56,444 bases of DNA from Xanthomonas pisi DSM 18956 (GCF_001010415.1 NZ_JPLE01000062.1:1-56444), one strand, 5' to 3'; shown: positions 1 to 10,138, counted from the first letter of the stretch. Program-made: numbers and translations. Notes: generated by a model from the sequence alone, not told the origin.

Positions 1-229
1 GGGATTGGGGATTCGGGATTCGGGATTGGCAAGAGCCAAGTTTGTGCGCGGCTGAAAGATCGCTCGGCTGAAGCTGCAACGGAAGCAGCCGATGCGCACT
101 GCATGGCCGGTTGCAGCAGTGCCCCTGCGTGCGGTGCGGGACTTCATATTTTCCCCACCGCCCCGCAGGAGAAGAAAGCACCAGCGACCGTGCTTTTACG
201 ATTCCCCAATCCCGACTCCCCAATCCCAG
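1..229. repeat. GGGATTCGGGATT-type inverted repeat arms
   Basis: Positions 1-30 are a run of GGGATTSGGGATT units. Positions 201-229 hold the complementary form (ATTCCCCAATCCCGACTCCC). The pair brackets about 170 bp without a convincing gene, immediately downstream of the minus-strand diguanylate cyclase. The same family recurs at about 12476, 16074, 44983 and 46531. This is a dispersed intergenic element that can fold as a long hairpin. No transposase is associated with it. Confidence 0.6.
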
Positions 230-232
230 CCT

Positions 233-3214
233 CTAACCCACACAGATCCGGTCGCGGCCTGCGCTCTTGGCTTCGTACAGCGCTTGATCGGCGCGCTGCA
301 TCAGCGACGAGCCGGTATCGTCGTCGCGCAACTCGGCCAGGCCGGCGCTGAAGGTCACCTGCAGCCCTTCCACGTCGCCCCAGTCGGCACGCGCATGGAA
401 CAACATGCGAATGCGCTCGCACAGCACCTGTGCATCGCTCAGGGTGGTCTCGGCCAGCAGCAGCGCGAATTCTTCGCCGCCCAGGCGCGCAGGCAGATCC
501 GAGGTGCGCGCGGCTTCGGTGAGCAGCTCGCCGACGTCATGCAGCACCGCATCGCCACTGGCGTGGGAGTAGCGGTCGTTGATGCGCTTGAAATGATCGA
601 TGTCCAGGATCGCCAGCACCAACGGCCGGCCGCTGCGACGTGCGCGACTGATGTCACGCGCCAGCGCTTCGTCGAAGTGGCGACGGTTGGGCAAGCCGGT
701 CAGTGCGTCTTCGTGCGCCTGGCGCTCGAACACGTCGGACTTGATGCGCAGGCGCGTCAACAACTCGCTCTTTTCCTGATTGGCCTGCAGCAGCCGCTGC
801 GCCTGCAGTTGCAGATCCTGCGTGCGCTTGCGCACCAGTTCGGCCAGGCGCGCGTTATGGCTCCTGTAGCGATGCAGCAGTGCCCGATACAGCAGGGCCA
901 GCGCCAGAATCGCGCCAAGCACCGCAGCAAACCGCACATCGTGGCGTTGCCACCACAGCGGCAGCACATCGAACGTCCAGCGCGCTTCCTGCGGGCTCCA
1001 CGCACCGCCCGGATGGCGTGCGGCCACGCGCAGGGTGTAGTGCCCGGGCGGCAAGCCGATGAATTCCACGCTGCGCTGCCGGCCACGCGCGATCCACACA
1101 TTGTCCAGGCCGTCCAGACGCGTTCGGTATTCGATACGCTCGGACATCAGGAAACTCATGCCCACATAGGAGACATTGATCCGATAGCCACCGGGTAACT
1201 GCGCCTGTTGGCGCCAGGCCAGCGGCCGACCGTCCTGCTGCACGCTTTCGATCAGCGGCGGCGGTGGGCGTCGCTCGCGAAACCGCTGCAGGCGCGTCGG
1301 ATCTACCGTGCTCACACCGCCGGCGGTGACCACCCACAGCGTGCCATCGGCACGTTCGATCATGCTGGGGCCGGAGCTGCCGTTGGCCTGTGCGTTGCCC
1401 ATGCCGTCGATCTCGCCATAGCGCTCGATGGCAAGCTGGCCGCGCCCATCGGCGACCGCATCGAGCGCGGCAAGCTCGGTGCGCAGCACGCCGCGATTGC
1501 TGCTGATCCACGCATTGCCCAGCCGGTCGTTAACCAGCTGGAACACCGTATCCACCGGCATGCCCTGCTCCAGGCCAACCCGTGCAAGCGCGCCGCCGCG
1601 CACGCGATACAGGCCGCGATCGGTGGAGATCCACACCGCATCGCCGATCGACTGGAAGCCGAACACGCTGCGCGCGCCACCCAGGCGTTCCAGATCCAGC
1701 TGTTGCAACTTGCCGTCGCGCAATACCGCCGCGCCATCGACCGAGCCGATCCACAGCGCGCCATCGATGCTGGCCAACGCGGTCACCACGCCATCGGGCA
1801 GGCCCTGGATCGTCGCCGGCACGCGCTTGCCATCCAGCAGTTGCACCACGCCGCGCTGAGTGGCCAGCCACACCGCATCGTGCGCATCGATCACAATGGC
1901 GCGGATATGGCCGCTGGGGATGCCGTCGGCCTCACCGTAATGCTGCAGCACCCGGCCGTCGCGCAGCACGAAGACGCCGTCGGCATAGGTGCCCACCCAG
2001 AGGTTGCCCTGCCGGTCGAGCGCCAGGCTGAGCACCGACAGCCGGCGTCCCGACGGCGTGGCGACCGGAACCGGCACGATCCGGCCGTCCGGCAGCATGC
2101 GGTCCAGACCGGCGGTGCTGGCGATCCACAGACTGCCATCGCGATCTTCGAGCACGGCCCGCGCGTAGTCGCCACTCAGCCCATCGCGCTGGCTGTAGCT
2201 GCTGAACAGGGTCTCGCGCAAGCGGAACAGGCCGCCATTGGCGCCGACCCAGATGCTGCCCTCGGCATCTTCGCGCAGGCTGACGATGCGCCCGGTAGGC
2301 AGGCTGCGGCCCGCCGGCAAATGCTCCACCCCATGACTGCCGATCCGTAGCAGGCCCTGGTTTTCGCTGCCCAGCCACAGATCGCCATTGCGATCCTGCA
2401 GCATCGCGGTGAAGTGGCCCTGCCCCGGCAACCGATGCACCAGCTCGGCGCGCTCGTCGTGCAGGCGATACAGCTGCTCGCCCGCGACCACCCACACCGT
2501 GCCATCCGGAGCGCGATACGGCCATGCCAGGCCGGGCGGCAAACCGAACGCGGCAGGTGCGCGATGCATGCGCCCATCGGGCTCGCGGTAAATCAGCCCG
2601 TCCAGCGTACCGATCAGCAGCCGGCCCTGGCCATCGAACAGCATGCGCGGAAAGCTGCTCTGCAGCGGCACCCCATCGCGCGGCGGAAAATAGTCGAAAC
2701 GGCCATCCGGCCACAGGCAGCCCAGCCCGTGCCCTTCGAACAACAGCCACATCCGGCCGTCCGCATCCATGGTCATCGCGTGGATCAATGCCTGCGGCCA
2801 CTGGCCCTTGCGTTGCCATTGCCGCCACTGCCCATCGGCGCCGTGACGCACCAGATTGCCGCGCGCATCGCTCAGCCACAGCGCGCCATCGCGATCCACG
2901 TACAAGGCGCCGACACCGTTATCGGGCAGGCCCGGGCGCGTGCTGCGATCGATGACGTTGAATTCCAGGCCGTTGTAGCGCACCAGCCCTTCCCAGGTGG
3001 CGAACCACAGGTAGCCGTCACGGGTCTGGGCGATATCGCGCAGCGAGTTGTGCGGCAGGCCGCTGCGCGAACTCCAGCTGTCGATGGCGTAATCGCGTAA
3101 ACGGGCGGTCCCGGCGGGGGCGGCGACCGCCGCCAGCGAGCACAAGGCCAGCCACATGCAGACGGCAGCGCTCAGCCAGCGCCGCCACTGCCCATGCCAT
3201 CGTGCCGACGCCAT
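233..3214 (-). CDS. Propeller sensor diguanylate cyclase (GGDEF)
   Basis: Predicted membrane sensor making cyclic di-GMP from two GTP. The order is: a signal peptide (residues 1-34, with a basic stretch then a hydrophobic run), a large periplasmic region of repeated Reg_prop propeller blades (many copies of a D-x-x-G-x-L-W pattern), a Y_Y_Y-type beta domain, a transmembrane helix at about 760-780, a coiled-coil linker, and a GGDEF domain. The active-site motif is GGEEF at 912-916. An RxxD inhibitory site (RTSD) lies at 903-906, exactly five residues upstream, so product feedback is expected. The chosen ATG at 3214 has GGGGAC upstream. An ATG at 3265 would add 17 residues. The ligand is unknown. 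It is a single gene, with rlmB upstream on the same strand after about 290 bp. Confidence 0.9.
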   Translation of the reverse strand: MASARWHGQWRRWLSAAVCMWLALCSLAAVAAPAGTARLRDYAIDSWSSRSGLPHNSLRDIAQTRDGYLWFATWEGLVRYNGLEFNVIDRSTRPGLPDNGVGALYVDRDGALWLSDARGNLVRHGADGQWRQWQRKGQWPQALIHAMTMDADGRMWLLFEGHGLGCLWPDGRFDYFPPRDGVPLQSSFPRMLFDGQGRLLIGTLDGLIYREPDGRMHRAPAAFGLPPGLAWPYRAPDGTVWVVAGEQLYRLHDERAELVHRLPGQGHFTAMLQDRNGDLWLGSENQGLLRIGSHGVEHLPAGRSLPTGRIVSLREDAEGSIWVGANGGLFRLRETLFSSYSQRDGLSGDYARAVLEDRDGSLWIASTAGLDRMLPDGRIVPVPVATPSGRRLSVLSLALDRQGNLWVGTYADGVFVLRDGRVLQHYGEADGIPSGHIRAIVIDAHDAVWLATQRGVVQLLDGKRVPATIQGLPDGVVTALASIDGALWIGSVDGAAVLRDGKLQQLDLERLGGARSVFGFQSIGDAVWISTDRGLYRVRGGALARVGLEQGMPVDTVFQLVNDRLGNAWISSNRGVLRTELAALDAVADGRGQLAIERYGEIDGMGNAQANGSSGPSMIERADGTLWVVTAGGVSTVDPTRLQRFRERRPPPPLIESVQQDGRPLAWRQQAQLPGGYRINVSYVGMSFLMSERIEYRTRLDGLDNVWIARGRQRSVEFIGLPPGHYTLRVAARHPGGAWSPQEARWTFDVLPLWWQRHDVRFAAVLGAILALALLYRALLHRYRSHNARLAELVRKRTQDLQLQAQRLLQANQEKSELLTRLRIKSDVFERQAHEDALTGLPNRRHFDEALARDISRARRSGRPLVLAILDIDHFKRINDRYSHASGDAVLHDVGELLTEAARTSDLPARLGGEEFALLLAETTLSDAQVLCERIRMLFHARADWGDVEGLQVTFSAGLAELRDDDTGSSLMQRADQALYEAKSAGRDRICVG

Positions 3215-3501
3215 GCCGGCGTCCCCGTTCTCGCCCCAACCGCAGGCGCCCACCCCAAGTTTCATCAGACACGACACGCCGTTTGCTGGCGATATGGTAG
3301 GCAAAAAGTTGCAGCGGCGCTGCGCGTGTGCGCCACTGAAGGTCAAAATCCCTGTCGTGGCGGCGTTGTGGGCGCCAGCGATCGCGCCTGCCCGCAAGTC
3401 ACAGCGGCACAATCTGCGCGGATTGCAGGCAACACGCCTGCGCGCAGCAGACCGGGCGCGTGCCGGAGGCGGCGCCCGGGCGCGCGTCTGAATCCCCGTC
3501 C

Positions 3502-4251
3502 TCAGACACCCAGGCGCTGGCGCACGGCCTCGAACAGGGTCACGCCGGTGGCGACCGACACGTTGAGGCTTTCGATATCGCCGGGCATCGGAATCTTGAC
3601 CAGACCATCGCAGTGTTCGCGGGTCAGGCGACGCAGGCCATCGGCCTCGCCACCGAGCACCAGCCCGACGTTACCGCGCAGGTCCACGCTGTACAACGAC
3701 GCTTCGGCCTCGCCGGCCAGGCCATACAGCCACACGCCCTGCTTCTGCAGATCGCGCAGGCAGCGCGCCAGATTGGTCACCGCGACCACCGGAATGCGGT
3801 CCGCGGCACCGGCCGAGGTCTTGCGCACAGTGGCGTTCACCGTGGCCGACTTGTCCTTGGGAATCACCACCGCCGTGACGCCCGCCGCCGCAGCGCTACG
3901 CAGACAGGCGCCGAGGTTGTGCGGGTCCTGCACGCCATCGAGCACCAGCACCAGCGCGCGGCCTTGCGCAGCCTCGACCAGGCCTTCCAGTTCGTTTTCG
4001 GCCCACAGGCGCGCGGCGGCATAGCGCGCTGCCACGCCCTGGTGGCGCACCTGCCCGCCGACGCCGTCCAGCGCCTGGGTATTGACCCGGCGCACGTCGA
4101 TTCCCTTGCGGCGCGCCTGTTCTTCGATCTCGGTCAGACGCGGGTTCTTGCTACCGGCCTCGATCAAGACCTCGCGCACGTTGTCGGCGTCGTTCTCGAC
4201 GGACGAGGCGACAGCGTTGACGCCGACGATCCACTGGTTCTGCTTGCTCAT
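3502..4251 (-). CDS. rlmB: 23S rRNA (guanosine-2251-2'-O)-methyltransferase
   Basis: SPOUT-family enzyme that methylates G2251 in the peptidyl-transferase loop of 23S rRNA using SAM. The 249-residue length matches the family. It has an N-terminal substrate-binding domain (starting IVGVNAVASSVE) and the three SpoU motifs: DGVQDPHNLGACLRSA, then KTSAGAADRIPVVAVTNLAR, then GLVLGGEADGLRRL followed by IPMPGDIESLNVSVATGV. rnr lies on the same strand about 920 bp upstream, separated by a GFA gene. In enterobacteria rnr and rlmB are direct neighbours, so this looks like the ancestral pair with one gene inserted. Confidence 0.95.
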   Translation of the reverse strand: MSKQNQWIVGVNAVASSVENDADNVREVLIEAGSKNPRLTEIEEQARRKGIDVRRVNTQALDGVGGQVRHQGVAARYAAARLWAENELEGLVEAAQGRALVLVLDGVQDPHNLGACLRSAAAAGVTAVVIPKDKSATVNATVRKTSAGAADRIPVVAVTNLARCLRDLQKQGVWLYGLAGEAEASLYSVDLRGNVGLVLGGEADGLRRLTREHCDGLVKIPMPGDIESLNVSVATGVTLFEAVRQRLGV

Positions 4252-4566
4252 TGCGCGGGCATACGAAGAAATGAGTGGGAATGGTAGGGCCTGCGGCCTG
4301 CCACGTCACGGCCGGGGCACGGATTGGCCTGGGAAAATCGGGTAAAGGCGGCGCCGCGATGCCGCTGGCACCTGCGGGAATCACGCGCCACTGACTGCGC
4401 CGCGCACGCTGCAACCGCAATCAACGCATCGGCGGTCTTCGCACAGCGTGGACCGCCGGAGCCGGTACTTGAACGCCTATGACGCTGACGTCGCCCGCAC
4501 CCCGCAACGCACCGACATCAGCCTGATGGAAACAGCGACGACCTGCATTGCGAAGCCACCTCGCCG

Positions 4567-5040
4567 CTATGCCGGCCAGCGCTCGGTGTCGTGGTCCGGA
4601 TGTTGATGCGATACCAGCGCGGCCTGAAACGCCAATGCCGCAGCATCGTCCTCGCTGCGACGTGTCGGCAGCTGCGCCAGGCGATCGACGAACGGCAACT
4701 TGCGCTCCAGCCCGTACTGGATATGCGGAGGCAACCGCTCCGGCGTATCGAATGCACCGGCGGCAATCGCCACGCCATCGGGTGCCTCATAGGTCAACGG
4801 CGTACCGCAGTCGGCGCAAAACCCGCGCTGCACCAGCGTCGACGATGCAAAGCGCCTGGGCTCGCCGCGGGTCCAGCGGAACTCGGTACCACGCACCGAC
4901 ACCAGCGGGGCGTAATACGCTCCAAACGCTTTCTGACACATGCGGCAGTGACAGATCGATGCGTCGTCCAGCACGCCGCGCACATGAAAGCGCACAGCGC
5001 CGCATTGGCAGCCACCGCTGTACTCGGGGGATGTGCTCAT
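4567..5040 (-). CDS. GFA/CENP-V domain protein
   Basis: Small zinc protein of the GFA (glutathione-dependent formaldehyde-activating-like, CENP-V) family, 157 residues. The zinc ligands are visible: GGCQCGAVRF near the N-terminus, ICHCRMCQK at about residues 29-37, and FCADCGTPL at about 73-81. The real substrate is unknown, and most members of this family have no demonstrated formaldehyde activity. It sits between rnr and rlmB on the same strand. The 315 bp between it and rlmB (4252-4566) holds no gene that I can support. Confidence 0.85.
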   Translation of the reverse strand: MSTSPEYSGGCQCGAVRFHVRGVLDDASICHCRMCQKAFGAYYAPLVSVRGTEFRWTRGEPRRFASSTLVQRGFCADCGTPLTYEAPDGVAIAAGAFDTPERLPPHIQYGLERKLPFVDRLAQLPTRRSEDDAAALAFQAALVSHQHPDHDTERWPA

Positions 5041-5174
5041 CGTTTGCCTCGCAGATCAGCGTGTCATGCAAGCCGCTGCGTCACCATGGCGCGCGGCGGC
5101 ACCCACTACGCACTTGCCGACTCGATGCATCGCGGGCAGCCATTTCGGCCGCCCGCACTAGCATGCACCAAGCA

Positions 5175-7697
5175 TCAATACGACTTTTTCTTGCGCTTGG
5201 CCGGCTTCTCGCGCGGCGGCAATGGCGCTTCGGCAGGCGCACCATCCTCTGCCAGACGGAAGTCGATCTTGCGTTCTTCCATGCTGGCCTTGAGCACCAG
5301 CACGCGCACCGGGTCGCCCAGGCGGAACTCACGGCCACGGCGCTCGCCGCTGAGCGTCTTGCGGATCGGATCGAACTGGTAGTAGTCCTGCGGCAACTGG
5401 GTGACATGCACCAGACCGTTGACCTTGGACTGGGTCAATTCCACGAACAGGCCGAAGCCGGTCACGCCGCTGATCACGCCATCGAACTGGCCGCCGACAT
5501 GCTTTTCCATCCAGGCAGCGCGATACCGCTCGTCCACTTCGCGCTCGGCCTCATCGGCACGTCGCCCACGCTCGGAGCATTGCAGCGACAGCGCCGCCAT
5601 CTGCCGCGGCGTATAGATGAATTTCTCCGGGCTGGCACCGGTCAGCGCGTGCTTGATCGCGCGATGCACCAGCAGATCCGGATACCGGCGGATCGGCGAG
5701 GTGAAGTGCGCATACGCCTCCAACGCCAGACCGAAGTGGCCGTTGTTGTCCGGCGAATACACCGCCAGGCTCTGGCTGCGCAGCAGCACCGATTTCAGCA
5801 ATGCCGCGTCCGGACGCGCACGCACCTTTTTCAGCAACTTGGTGTAATCGCCCGGGCGCACCTTGCTCCATGCCGGCAGGCTGAGCTGGAATTCCTTCAG
5901 GAACTCCAGCAGGTCTTCGTACTTGCTCTCCGGCGGCCGCTCGTGCACGCGATACGGCGCAGGCACGTGCACGCCCAGCAGATAGCGCGCGGCTTCCACA
6001 TTGGCGGCAATCATGCATTCTTCGATCAGCTTGTGCGCATCGTTGCGCACCAGCATGCCGGCCTGGGTGACCTCGCCGGTGTTGTCGAGCACGAAACGCA
6101 CTTCGGAGGTTTCGAATTCGATCGCACCGCGGTGCGTGCGCGCCTTCGACAACACGTTGTACAGCTGATGCAGACGCTGCACCTGCGGCAGCAACGGGCC
6201 GATGAAAGCCTTGGTATCAGGATCGTCTTCGCCAACCGCCTTCCAGACCTGGTTGTAGGTCAGGCGCGCGTGCGAGTTCATCACCGCTTCGTAAAAACGC
6301 GAACCGGTCACTTCGCCATCGCGTCCCACCTGCATGTCACAGACGAAACACATGCGGTCGACCTTGGGCATCAGCGAGCAGATGCCGTTGGACAAGGTCT
6401 CCGGCAGCATCGGTACCACGAACCCGGGGAAATACACCGAGGTAGCGCGCTTTTGCGCTTCGTCGTCCAGCGGCGTGCCGGGACGGACATAGTTGGACAC
6501 GTCGGCGATCGCGACCACCAGACGGAAACCGTCGGCGTTGGGTTCGCAGTACACCGCGTCGTCGAAATCCTTGGCGTCTTCGCCATCGATGGTGACCAAC
6601 GGCATCTGCCGCAGGTCCACACGCCCGCCGATCATCTGCGGCTCGACCACCAACGGCACCGCGGCGGCTTCGTCCAGCACTTGCTGCGGGAATTCGTGCG
6701 GCAGCTCATGGCCGTGGATGGCCATTTCCACTACCAGCGACGGGGTCAACTTGTCGCCCAGCACCGCGATGATCTTGCCGATCGCCGGGCGGCGCGCATC
6801 CGGCGGCGCGATCAGCTCGCACACCACCAACTGCCCTTCGCGCGCTTCGCCGATACCGTCCGGCGCGATCTGCACGTTGCGTTGCACGCGCTTGTCGTCG
6901 GGGTCGACGTAGGCCACGCCATGTTCGTAAAAGAAGCGCCCGAGCATGCGCGACATGCGGCGTTCCAGCACACGCGCGATCGCGCCTTCGCGACGGCCGC
7001 GGCGGTCGATGCCGGTGACGTTGGCCAGCGCGCGGTCTCCATGCATGACCTTGCGCATCTCGAACGGCGGCAGAAACAGGTCGTCGCCGCCTTCGTCCGG
7101 CTTGAGGAAGCCGAAGCCTTCCGGGTTGGCGATCACCACACCGGCGATCAAGCTGGTCTGCTGTACCGGCGCGTAGCCGCCACGGCGGTTCTGCACCAGT
7201 TGCGCCTCGCGCACCATCGCAGCCAGGCGCTTGCCCAGCGCATCGATGCGGTCGCTCAGGCCGAGCTGCTCGGCGATCTCTTCGGCGGTCTGCGGGCCGT
7301 CGCAGGCGTCCAGCAGCTGCAGGATCGCTTCGCGGCTGGCAATCGGCTCTGCATAGCGCAGCGCCTCACGATCGGCGTGCGGATCCTTGAATCCGACGGC
7401 ATCGGCCTGGACGGTCTCTTGCTGGAGCCGTTCCGGCGGCGGCGCGGGCGGCCCACTCTTGCGTGGATGCGGTGCGCGGGGTGCAGCAGGCTCGACGGGA
7501 GGTGGCAGCTGGTCGGGCGACGCCTTCGCCGCAGCGCGCTTGTTGGCGGATTTGGTGGACGCACCGGCCGCAGCGCGGACCAGGAAGTCCGGCATCCAGC
7601 CCGGCAGTTTCTGTTGCTCGGCAGTGGTGGACTCGCCCGGGCTGGCGGATTTGCGGCGGCTGGGCCGGTCGGAATCTGGGGTGTTTTTCTTTGTCAT
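5175..7697 (-). CDS. rnr: Ribonuclease R
   Basis: Processive 3'-5' exoribonuclease that degrades structured RNA, 840 residues (E. coli 813). It has an N-terminal winged-helix segment (about 110-170), cold-shock domains, the RNB catalytic domain with metal-binding aspartates in DGEDAKDFDDAV (D371, D377, D379, D380), an S1 RNA-binding domain (GVISGVTGFGLFVEL), and a short lysine-rich tail. The open frame extends 58 codons further upstream, but MTKKNTPDSD at 7697 is the natural start because the extension runs into tRNA-Leu on the other strand. The gene is divergent from that tRNA. The start codon and the tRNA are 121 bp apart. Confidence 0.95.
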   Translation of the reverse strand: MTKKNTPDSDRPSRRKSASPGESTTAEQQKLPGWMPDFLVRAAAGASTKSANKRAAAKASPDQLPPPVEPAAPRAPHPRKSGPPAPPPERLQQETVQADAVGFKDPHADREALRYAEPIASREAILQLLDACDGPQTAEEIAEQLGLSDRIDALGKRLAAMVREAQLVQNRRGGYAPVQQTSLIAGVVIANPEGFGFLKPDEGGDDLFLPPFEMRKVMHGDRALANVTGIDRRGRREGAIARVLERRMSRMLGRFFYEHGVAYVDPDDKRVQRNVQIAPDGIGEAREGQLVVCELIAPPDARRPAIGKIIAVLGDKLTPSLVVEMAIHGHELPHEFPQQVLDEAAAVPLVVEPQMIGGRVDLRQMPLVTIDGEDAKDFDDAVYCEPNADGFRLVVAIADVSNYVRPGTPLDDEAQKRATSVYFPGFVVPMLPETLSNGICSLMPKVDRMCFVCDMQVGRDGEVTGSRFYEAVMNSHARLTYNQVWKAVGEDDPDTKAFIGPLLPQVQRLHQLYNVLSKARTHRGAIEFETSEVRFVLDNTGEVTQAGMLVRNDAHKLIEECMIAANVEAARYLLGVHVPAPYRVHERPPESKYEDLLEFLKEFQLSLPAWSKVRPGDYTKLLKKVRARPDAALLKSVLLRSQSLAVYSPDNNGHFGLALEAYAHFTSPIRRYPDLLVHRAIKHALTGASPEKFIYTPRQMAALSLQCSERGRRADEAEREVDERYRAAWMEKHVGGQFDGVISGVTGFGLFVELTQSKVNGLVHVTQLPQDYYQFDPIRKTLSGERRGREFRLGDPVRVLVLKASMEERKIDFRLAEDGAPAEAPLPPREKPAKRKKKSY

Positions 7698-7818
7698 TGC
7701 CCTAATGGTACCCCTTGCGGTCCTGACGTGGGCGGCAAGGCCGGCCGGGCCATTGGCGATTACCGCATACAACCCGTTGACAAGCCTGCCAGGAGTCTGC
7801 AAAATTCGCGGCTCACCT

Positions 7819-7905
7819 GCCCAGGTGGCGGAATTGGTAGACGCACTAGCTTCAGGTGCTAGCGGGGGCAACTTCGTGGAGGTTCGAGTCCTCTTCTGGG
7901 CACCA
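7819..7905 (+). tRNA. tRNA-Leu(CAG)
   Basis: This is an 87-nt gene with encoded CCA. The acceptor stem GCCCAGG pairs with TCTGGGC before ACCA. The anticodon stem CTAGC/GCTAG encloses the loop TTCAGGT, giving anticodon CAG (reads CUG, the main leucine codon at this GC content). The T-arm is GAGG-TTCGAGT-CCTC. The extended variable region is as expected for a class II tRNA. Confidence 0.95.
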
Positions 7906-7913
7906 GTTTAAAA

Positions 7914-7937
7914 AGACCTCCGAGCAATCGGGGGTCT
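7914..7937 (+). terminator. Terminator after tRNA-Leu
   Basis: The stem AGACCTCCGA / TCGGGGGTCT (10 bp with one G-U pair) closes a GCAA tetraloop nine bases after the tRNA CCA, and pyrimidine-rich sequence follows. From here to 8365 (about 430 bp) I see no gene, tRNA fragment or integrase remnant. Confidence 0.7.
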
Positions 7938-8365
7938 TCTGGTTTCTGGGGTTCGAGACATCTCCGCTGCGCTCAGGTACAGACGCCGATCGGCGTTGGC
8001 GACCGATGCTGCGAATCAGAACAGGCAATAGAACGCAGCAGCGGCCGTCAGCCGGGTGCGGCCGACGTCCCAAACGCGGTGGACGATCGCTGCATGCCAG
8101 TTACCATCGCCCGCTTGGCGGTGAACGCAGCCCGATGAGCGCTGTCGTCTTGTTAGCCGCTTCCAGTCGACTAATCCATCGAAGCGATCGAATGATCGCC
8201 ACGCCTACGCCGCCTTGCGCTCCAGTCCATTAACGACGGCCGATCAACGCTACGACCAACGCTTCGCGGCCCGGACCTCTGGCGCACGCTGCGCCACGAT
8301 CCAATCTCACTACGTCGAAACGACAGCGCCCACCTGCGCGGCAGGCGCCGCCGCGATGGGCCGCC

Positions 8366-9889
8366 CTACGGAGCGGCGGTGATTCCAGCATCGCGCAGTG
8401 CCTGTGCCCAGAGTCGGTAGCCGGCTTCGCTGGGATGGGTGCCGTCGGGCATCAGCGCTTCCGGCAGGCTGCCATCGGGCTGCAGCAGTTGTTTGCCGAT
8501 ATCGACCAGGCGCACCGATGGGTTGGCCGCATACCGTGCGCGCAGCAGGCGGTTGGTTTCGGCAATCGGGCCGCGTTGCGGATCGCCGGCAGTGCGGCCG
8601 CGCGGCATGATCGCCATCAGGATGAGCTTGCTGCTGGGCATGCGCGTGCGTACTTCGCGCACGATGGCATCGATGCCCTGCGCGGTTTCGGCAGGTGTGC
8701 TCGCACGCGACTGCGCGGTGCCGGTGAGGTTGTTGGTGCCGATATGCAGCACCACCCAGCGCGGATCCAGGCCGTCGAGCTCGCCCTGGCGGATACGCCA
8801 CAACACGTTCTGGGTGCGGTCCCAGCCAAACCCCAGATTCAATACCGGCCGCTTGCCGTACAGCCACTGCCAGGACTCCGGCCCGCTGACGCGCGTGGCC
8901 TGTGGCGGGCCGGCCCAGAAGTGGGTGATCGAATCGCCAATCATCACCACCTCCGGCTTCACGCTGCGCGCAGCGGCGAGCGCAGCATGGTGGCGGGCAT
9001 ACCAGTCGTAGGAATCCTGCTCCAGCCAATCGACCGGCATCAACGAGGTGGCGGCGTCGCGGCCGAGTTCGGCCACCGGCTTGACCGGCGGCTCACCCAG
9101 CAGCCGCGCCAGGGTCGGCTCGATCGCTTCGGCCAGCATGCGCTGGGCCCGTGTATCCGGATGCAATGCAGCAGCGGCCGGGCGAAAGCGCGTGTCGTAG
9201 AACAACTCGGTGCGCAGCTTGCCGTCGCGCTGGAAGACCGAACTCACATCCAGATACGTCACGCGCGGGTTGTCGCCATAGCGCACCGCCAGCCCCTGGT
9301 TGATCTGCGCATCGCGAGCGGATTTCTCCGTCGAAATCGCGCTCGGCAGCACGCTCAGCAACAGGATGTGCGTACGCGGCAACTTTTGCTCGATCGCCGC
9401 GACCACCGCATCGATGCCAAGTTGGGTCTGCTCCGCGGTCTGGCCGAGATGGCCGGTGTTGTTGGTGCCGATCAGCACCAGCGCAACCTTGGGCTGAAGG
9501 CCATCCACTTCGCCATTGGCCAGCCGCCACAGCACGTTTTCGGTGCCGTCGCCGCTGAAGCCCAGATTGAGCGCACCGCGGCTGCCATAGAAGGTCTGCC
9601 AGGTAGGCTGAAAATCTTCGTCGGGCGCCTTGGATTTTTCGTAGTTCTGGGTGATCGAATCGCCGATCAACAGCAGCTTCGCCTCCGGATGCTGCTTGAC
9701 CTGTTCCAGCACCTGCGCGTGGCGCTGGGCCCACCAGGACTCCTGCAGGCGATCGGTGGGCACGATCGAGGGCGGTGGTGTTTGCGCGCCGACGGTGGCG
9801 CAGGCCAGCAGCAGCCCCCAGCACAGCAGTGCGGGTGCAATGACAGACCGCGAAGGGCGGGAAAACACGGCGTGCAGAAACCGGAGCAT
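8366..9889 (-). CDS. Exported tandem-domain SGNH/GDSL hydrolase
   Basis: Predicted exported esterase or acetylhydrolase, 507 residues, with a signal peptide (about 1-36) followed by two consecutive SGNH domains of the PAF-acetylhydrolase-like type. Domain 1 has LLLIGDSITQNY, GFSGDGTENVLWR and LIGTNNTG. Domain 2 has VVMIGDSITHFW, GFGWDRTQNVLWR and HIGTNNLTG. Domain 2 ends with the intact Asp-x-x-His block (PDGTHPSEAG). In domain 1 the equivalent reads AAALHPDTRA, so the His is kept but the Asp three residues before it is absent. Domain 2 is therefore probably the catalytic one. A role in removing acetyl groups from plant polysaccharide is possible but unproven. Confidence 0.85.
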   Translation of the reverse strand: MLRFLHAVFSRPSRSVIAPALLCWGLLLACATVGAQTPPPSIVPTDRLQESWWAQRHAQVLEQVKQHPEAKLLLIGDSITQNYEKSKAPDEDFQPTWQTFYGSRGALNLGFSGDGTENVLWRLANGEVDGLQPKVALVLIGTNNTGHLGQTAEQTQLGIDAVVAAIEQKLPRTHILLLSVLPSAISTEKSARDAQINQGLAVRYGDNPRVTYLDVSSVFQRDGKLRTELFYDTRFRPAAAALHPDTRAQRMLAEAIEPTLARLLGEPPVKPVAELGRDAATSLMPVDWLEQDSYDWYARHHAALAAARSVKPEVVMIGDSITHFWAGPPQATRVSGPESWQWLYGKRPVLNLGFGWDRTQNVLWRIRQGELDGLDPRWVVLHIGTNNLTGTAQSRASTPAETAQGIDAIVREVRTRMPSSKLILMAIMPRGRTAGDPQRGPIAETNRLLRARYAANPSVRLVDIGKQLLQPDGSLPEALMPDGTHPSEAGYRLWAQALRDAGITAAP

Positions 9890-10138
9890 GCGCGCACCAG
9901 CAGACGGGAGAAGCGGCGATTGTGGTCCGCGCGTGCCGTGAACGACAAGCGTGACTGCGGTGCGTCTGCCGTCGGGCGCTGCGTCCGTCTATGCACTGAC
10001 GGCTCACCCAGCGCAGATCCACCAGAGCCAAGGCATGCCCGCGCGCGGTAGCGTTATCGCCCACGCCGCCTCGCGTGCAAGCACGCTCCTACCAAGCACT
10101 GCATCGCACTCGTGGCAGCACTGGAGTGCGGATCGACC

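Noticed and set aside
7819..8365. tRNA-Leu as an integration site with a gene in the region after it.
   Set aside because: No integrase, no duplicated tRNA 3' end and no gene is visible. Open frames there begin inside the tRNA.
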